This document shows positions 5,262 through 6,326 of a stretch of DNA of 6,326 nt, one piece after another. This stretch comes from an uncultured Candidatus Saccharibacteria bacterium. Lineage in GTDB: Bacteria > Patescibacteriota > Saccharimonadia > Saccharimonadales > Saccharimonadaceae. The notes beneath the pieces were generated by a model that was given only the letters and a program-made list of their open reading frames with translations, was not told where the DNA came from and did not search any database. The stretch spans positions 1-6,326 of the forward strand of contig CALFQW010000081.1 in the NCBI GenBank assembly GCA_937919305.1, written 5' to 3'. Both the position numbers and the translations under genes were made by a program. How positions within the stretch are numbered: position 1 is the stretch's first letter; each line of letters begins with the position of its first letter.

Positions 5262-5762
5262 ATGCACATCGTCACTGAGATCTTTCTCGCCCTTGCTTCT
5301 ACGGTAGTTATCTTGAGACTCGGGCCCGCCCTGGTCATTGACACAAGAACCGTGATTCTCAAGAAGCAGCTCGCTTTTGCTCTTAAACGACTCAATGTCG
5401 CATGGAACAAGGCGGCGCACTTCATGATGGTTCATCACGACAATGTTTTCATTCCGAGCAAAAAGACCGACGAACAGCCGTTCGAAGGGCTGGTCATTGG
5501 CTGCAATAACGCAATCGAGCGTTTGGTCAACGATGTGTTTGCCGGCAGATGGGCTTATCGCGTCGAGACCCTGCAGCTACGGCTAACTAGCGGCTACGCT
5601 GGATATGCTGGGCTTCGAGCCAGCGACTACCTTGAGAACATCGAAAATGCACGTGCGTTCTTGATGCGATCTGACGTGAAGCAATTACTGGACAAGTCGG
5701 GCGTGGATATCCAAAAAATCATCCGTGAGGCGGAACGGTGGACTCCGCCAAAGCAGCCCTGA
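5262..5762 (+). CDS. Unrecognised protein with N-terminal membrane segment
   Basis: A 166-residue protein of no family I recognise. Residues 4-26 are hydrophobic (about IFLALASTVVILRLGPALVI) and look like one membrane anchor. The remainder is soluble-looking and mostly helical: a basic stretch (34-50), MMVHHD (55-60), a loop with KKTDEQ (67-72), helix-forming segments around 77-95, a GYAGYAG repeat (111-117), then acidic and basic helices up to a Pro-rich tail (TPPKQP). By its charge pattern the soluble part probably lies in the cytosol (inference). The ATG is fixed by AGGAG 6 bases upstream. The gene is a complete unit: perfect promoter, about 54-base leader with a hairpin, and a strong terminator. 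It is divergent from tsaD and precedes a Mur ligase, but the terminator separates them. Expression is likely high; the function is unknown. Confidence 0.85.
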   Translation: MHIVTEIFLALASTVVILRLGPALVIDTRTVILKKQLAFALKRLNVAWNKAAHFMMVHHDNVFIPSKKTDEQPFEGLVIGCNNAIERLVNDVFAGRWAYRVETLQLRLTSGYAGYAGLRASDYLENIENARAFLMRSDVKQLLDKSGVDIQKIIREAERWTPPKQP

Positions 5763-5778
5763 ACTCCACGTCACACCC

Positions 5779-5813
5779 GGCGGATCCCCTGAAAAGGGGG
5801 TCCGCCTCTTTTC
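5779..5813 (+). terminator. Strong intrinsic terminator
   Basis: GGCGGATCCCCT (5779-5790) and AGGGGGTCCGCC (5795-5806) pair over 12 positions with one G-U, around a GAAA tetraloop, followed by TCTTTTC. It lies 16 bases after the stop of the 166-residue gene and ends transcription before the Mur ligase gene. Confidence 0.94.
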
Positions 5814-5819
5814 ATTTAC

Positions 5820-5828
5820 TGCTACACT
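5820..5828 (+). promoter_or_regulatory. Extended -10 of the Mur ligase gene (leaderless layout)
   Basis: TG-C-TACACT is an extended -10 (TACACT at 5823-5828) ending 6 bases before the ATG at 5835, so the mRNA would begin at or beside the start codon. No -35 is seen; its expected position falls inside the terminator stem. There is no Shine-Dalgarno. Confidence 0.5.
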
Positions 5829-5834
5829 GATGAC

Positions 5835-6326
5835 ATGAAAGATAGACTAGTTCGAGGTGTCCGAAAATACGTCCCACAGAAGGCAGTGCGTGGCCTGGAA
5901 GAGACTTACCGACGCTCGCGAGCAAAAGCTGTCGGCGCACGGTATGGATTTCCAGCTCGCAATCTCCGCGTGATCGCTATCACCGGGACAAACGGTAAGA
6001 CGACGACCGCCGTCTACCTCAACGAGATCATGAAGGCTGCTGGGCACAAGACGGCGCTATTTACCACGGCAGTCATAGAAGTTGCTGGAGTGCGTACACT
6101 CAATGAACTGAACGCAACAGTTGCGCTCACTGCTCAGATGCAGCGATTCTTCCGAGATGCCAAGAAAGCGCGTGTTGACTACGTGATACTCGAAGTAACA
6201 TCGCACTCGCTCGTCCAGCACAAGCTCGCTGGTGTGCCGATCGAATGCGCCATCATGACAAATCTCACCCAAGACCACCTCGACTACCACAAGACGATGG
6301 ACGAGTACGCAGTGGCAAAAGGTATG
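5835..6326 (+). CDS. murE: MurE-like Mur ligase, N-terminally shortened (3' end off window)
   Basis: The frame stays open to the window edge (164 residues seen, incomplete). It is an ATP-dependent Mur ligase. VIAITGTNGKTTT holds the P-loop GTNGKTTT at 51-58. EVTSHSL (120-126) matches the MurE EVSSHAL motif, and TNLTQDHLDYHKTMDEYAVAKG (142-163) matches the MurE block that carries the carbamylated lysine (here K162). MurE adds the third residue, usually meso-diaminopimelate or lysine, to UDP-MurNAc-Ala-Glu in peptidoglycan synthesis. Only about 50 residues precede the P-loop, against roughly 100 in standard MurE, so most of the UDP-MurNAc-binding N-terminal domain is missing. A basic segment (MKDRLVRGVRKY, then RRSRAK) replaces it. 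Such forms occur in CPR bacteria from memory. The added amino acid cannot be told because the C-terminal domain is outside the window. Confidence 0.88.
   Translation, partial: MKDRLVRGVRKYVPQKAVRGLEETYRRSRAKAVGARYGFPARNLRVIAITGTNGKTTTAVYLNEIMKAAGHKTALFTTAVIEVAGVRTLNELNATVALTAQMQRFFRDAKKARVDYVILEVTSHSLVQHKLAGVPIECAIMTNLTQDHLDYHKTMDEYAVAKGM

Noticed and set aside
5136..5438. A 100-codon minus-strand frame overlapping the tsaD start and the 166-residue gene
   Set aside because: It runs across two promoters and antisense to a gene with complete expression signals, and the product looks random.

Overview
The window looks like a piece of a Candidate Phyla Radiation genome, most likely Saccharibacteria (TM7) or a close relative. 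This is inferred from three things: the style of the proteins (a CPR-type MurE-like ligase with a shortened N-terminus, and a compact, divergent valyl-tRNA synthetase), the balanced base composition, and the tight packing of housekeeping genes. UGA is an ordinary stop here: it ends the HIT gene and the 166-residue hypothetical gene. That argues against the UGA=Gly lineages (Absconditabacteria and Gracilibacteria). No sequence search was possible, so the taxon is an inference.

Layout from left to right. A tRNA-Ser(GGA) gene on the minus strand is cut by the left edge. Diverging from it, a HIT-family protein and rlmH (23S rRNA pseudouridine-1915 methyltransferase) form a two-gene plus-strand operon. 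Next comes a small unrecognised gene for a probably exported 121-residue protein, with its own near-consensus promoter. It converges on valS with a 4-base stop-codon overlap. valS and tsaD (tRNA t6A synthesis) both lie on the minus strand, tsaD upstream, separated by 148 bases that hold a valS promoter and a foldable leader. Divergent from tsaD is a 166-residue unrecognised gene with an N-terminal membrane segment, a perfect sigma-70-type promoter, a real Shine-Dalgarno sequence and a strong intrinsic terminator. Immediately after that terminator a MurE-like Mur ligase starts and runs off the right edge.

Functionally the window is mostly translation: a tRNA, a tRNA synthetase, a tRNA modification enzyme and an rRNA methyltransferase. 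It also contains one nucleotide-handling HIT protein, one peptidoglycan ligase and two unknown membrane or exported proteins. I see no CRISPR array, transposon, phage gene, toxin-antitoxin pair or defence island. The most interesting signals are regulatory. Several genes have a -10 box placed so that transcription would begin at or almost at the start codon (leaderless mRNAs). valS has a leader that can close into a long helix built from repeated CACGTG words. The two unknown genes carry the strongest promoters in the window. No gene-free stretch exceeds 300 bases; the longest, 3939-4086, is described below.
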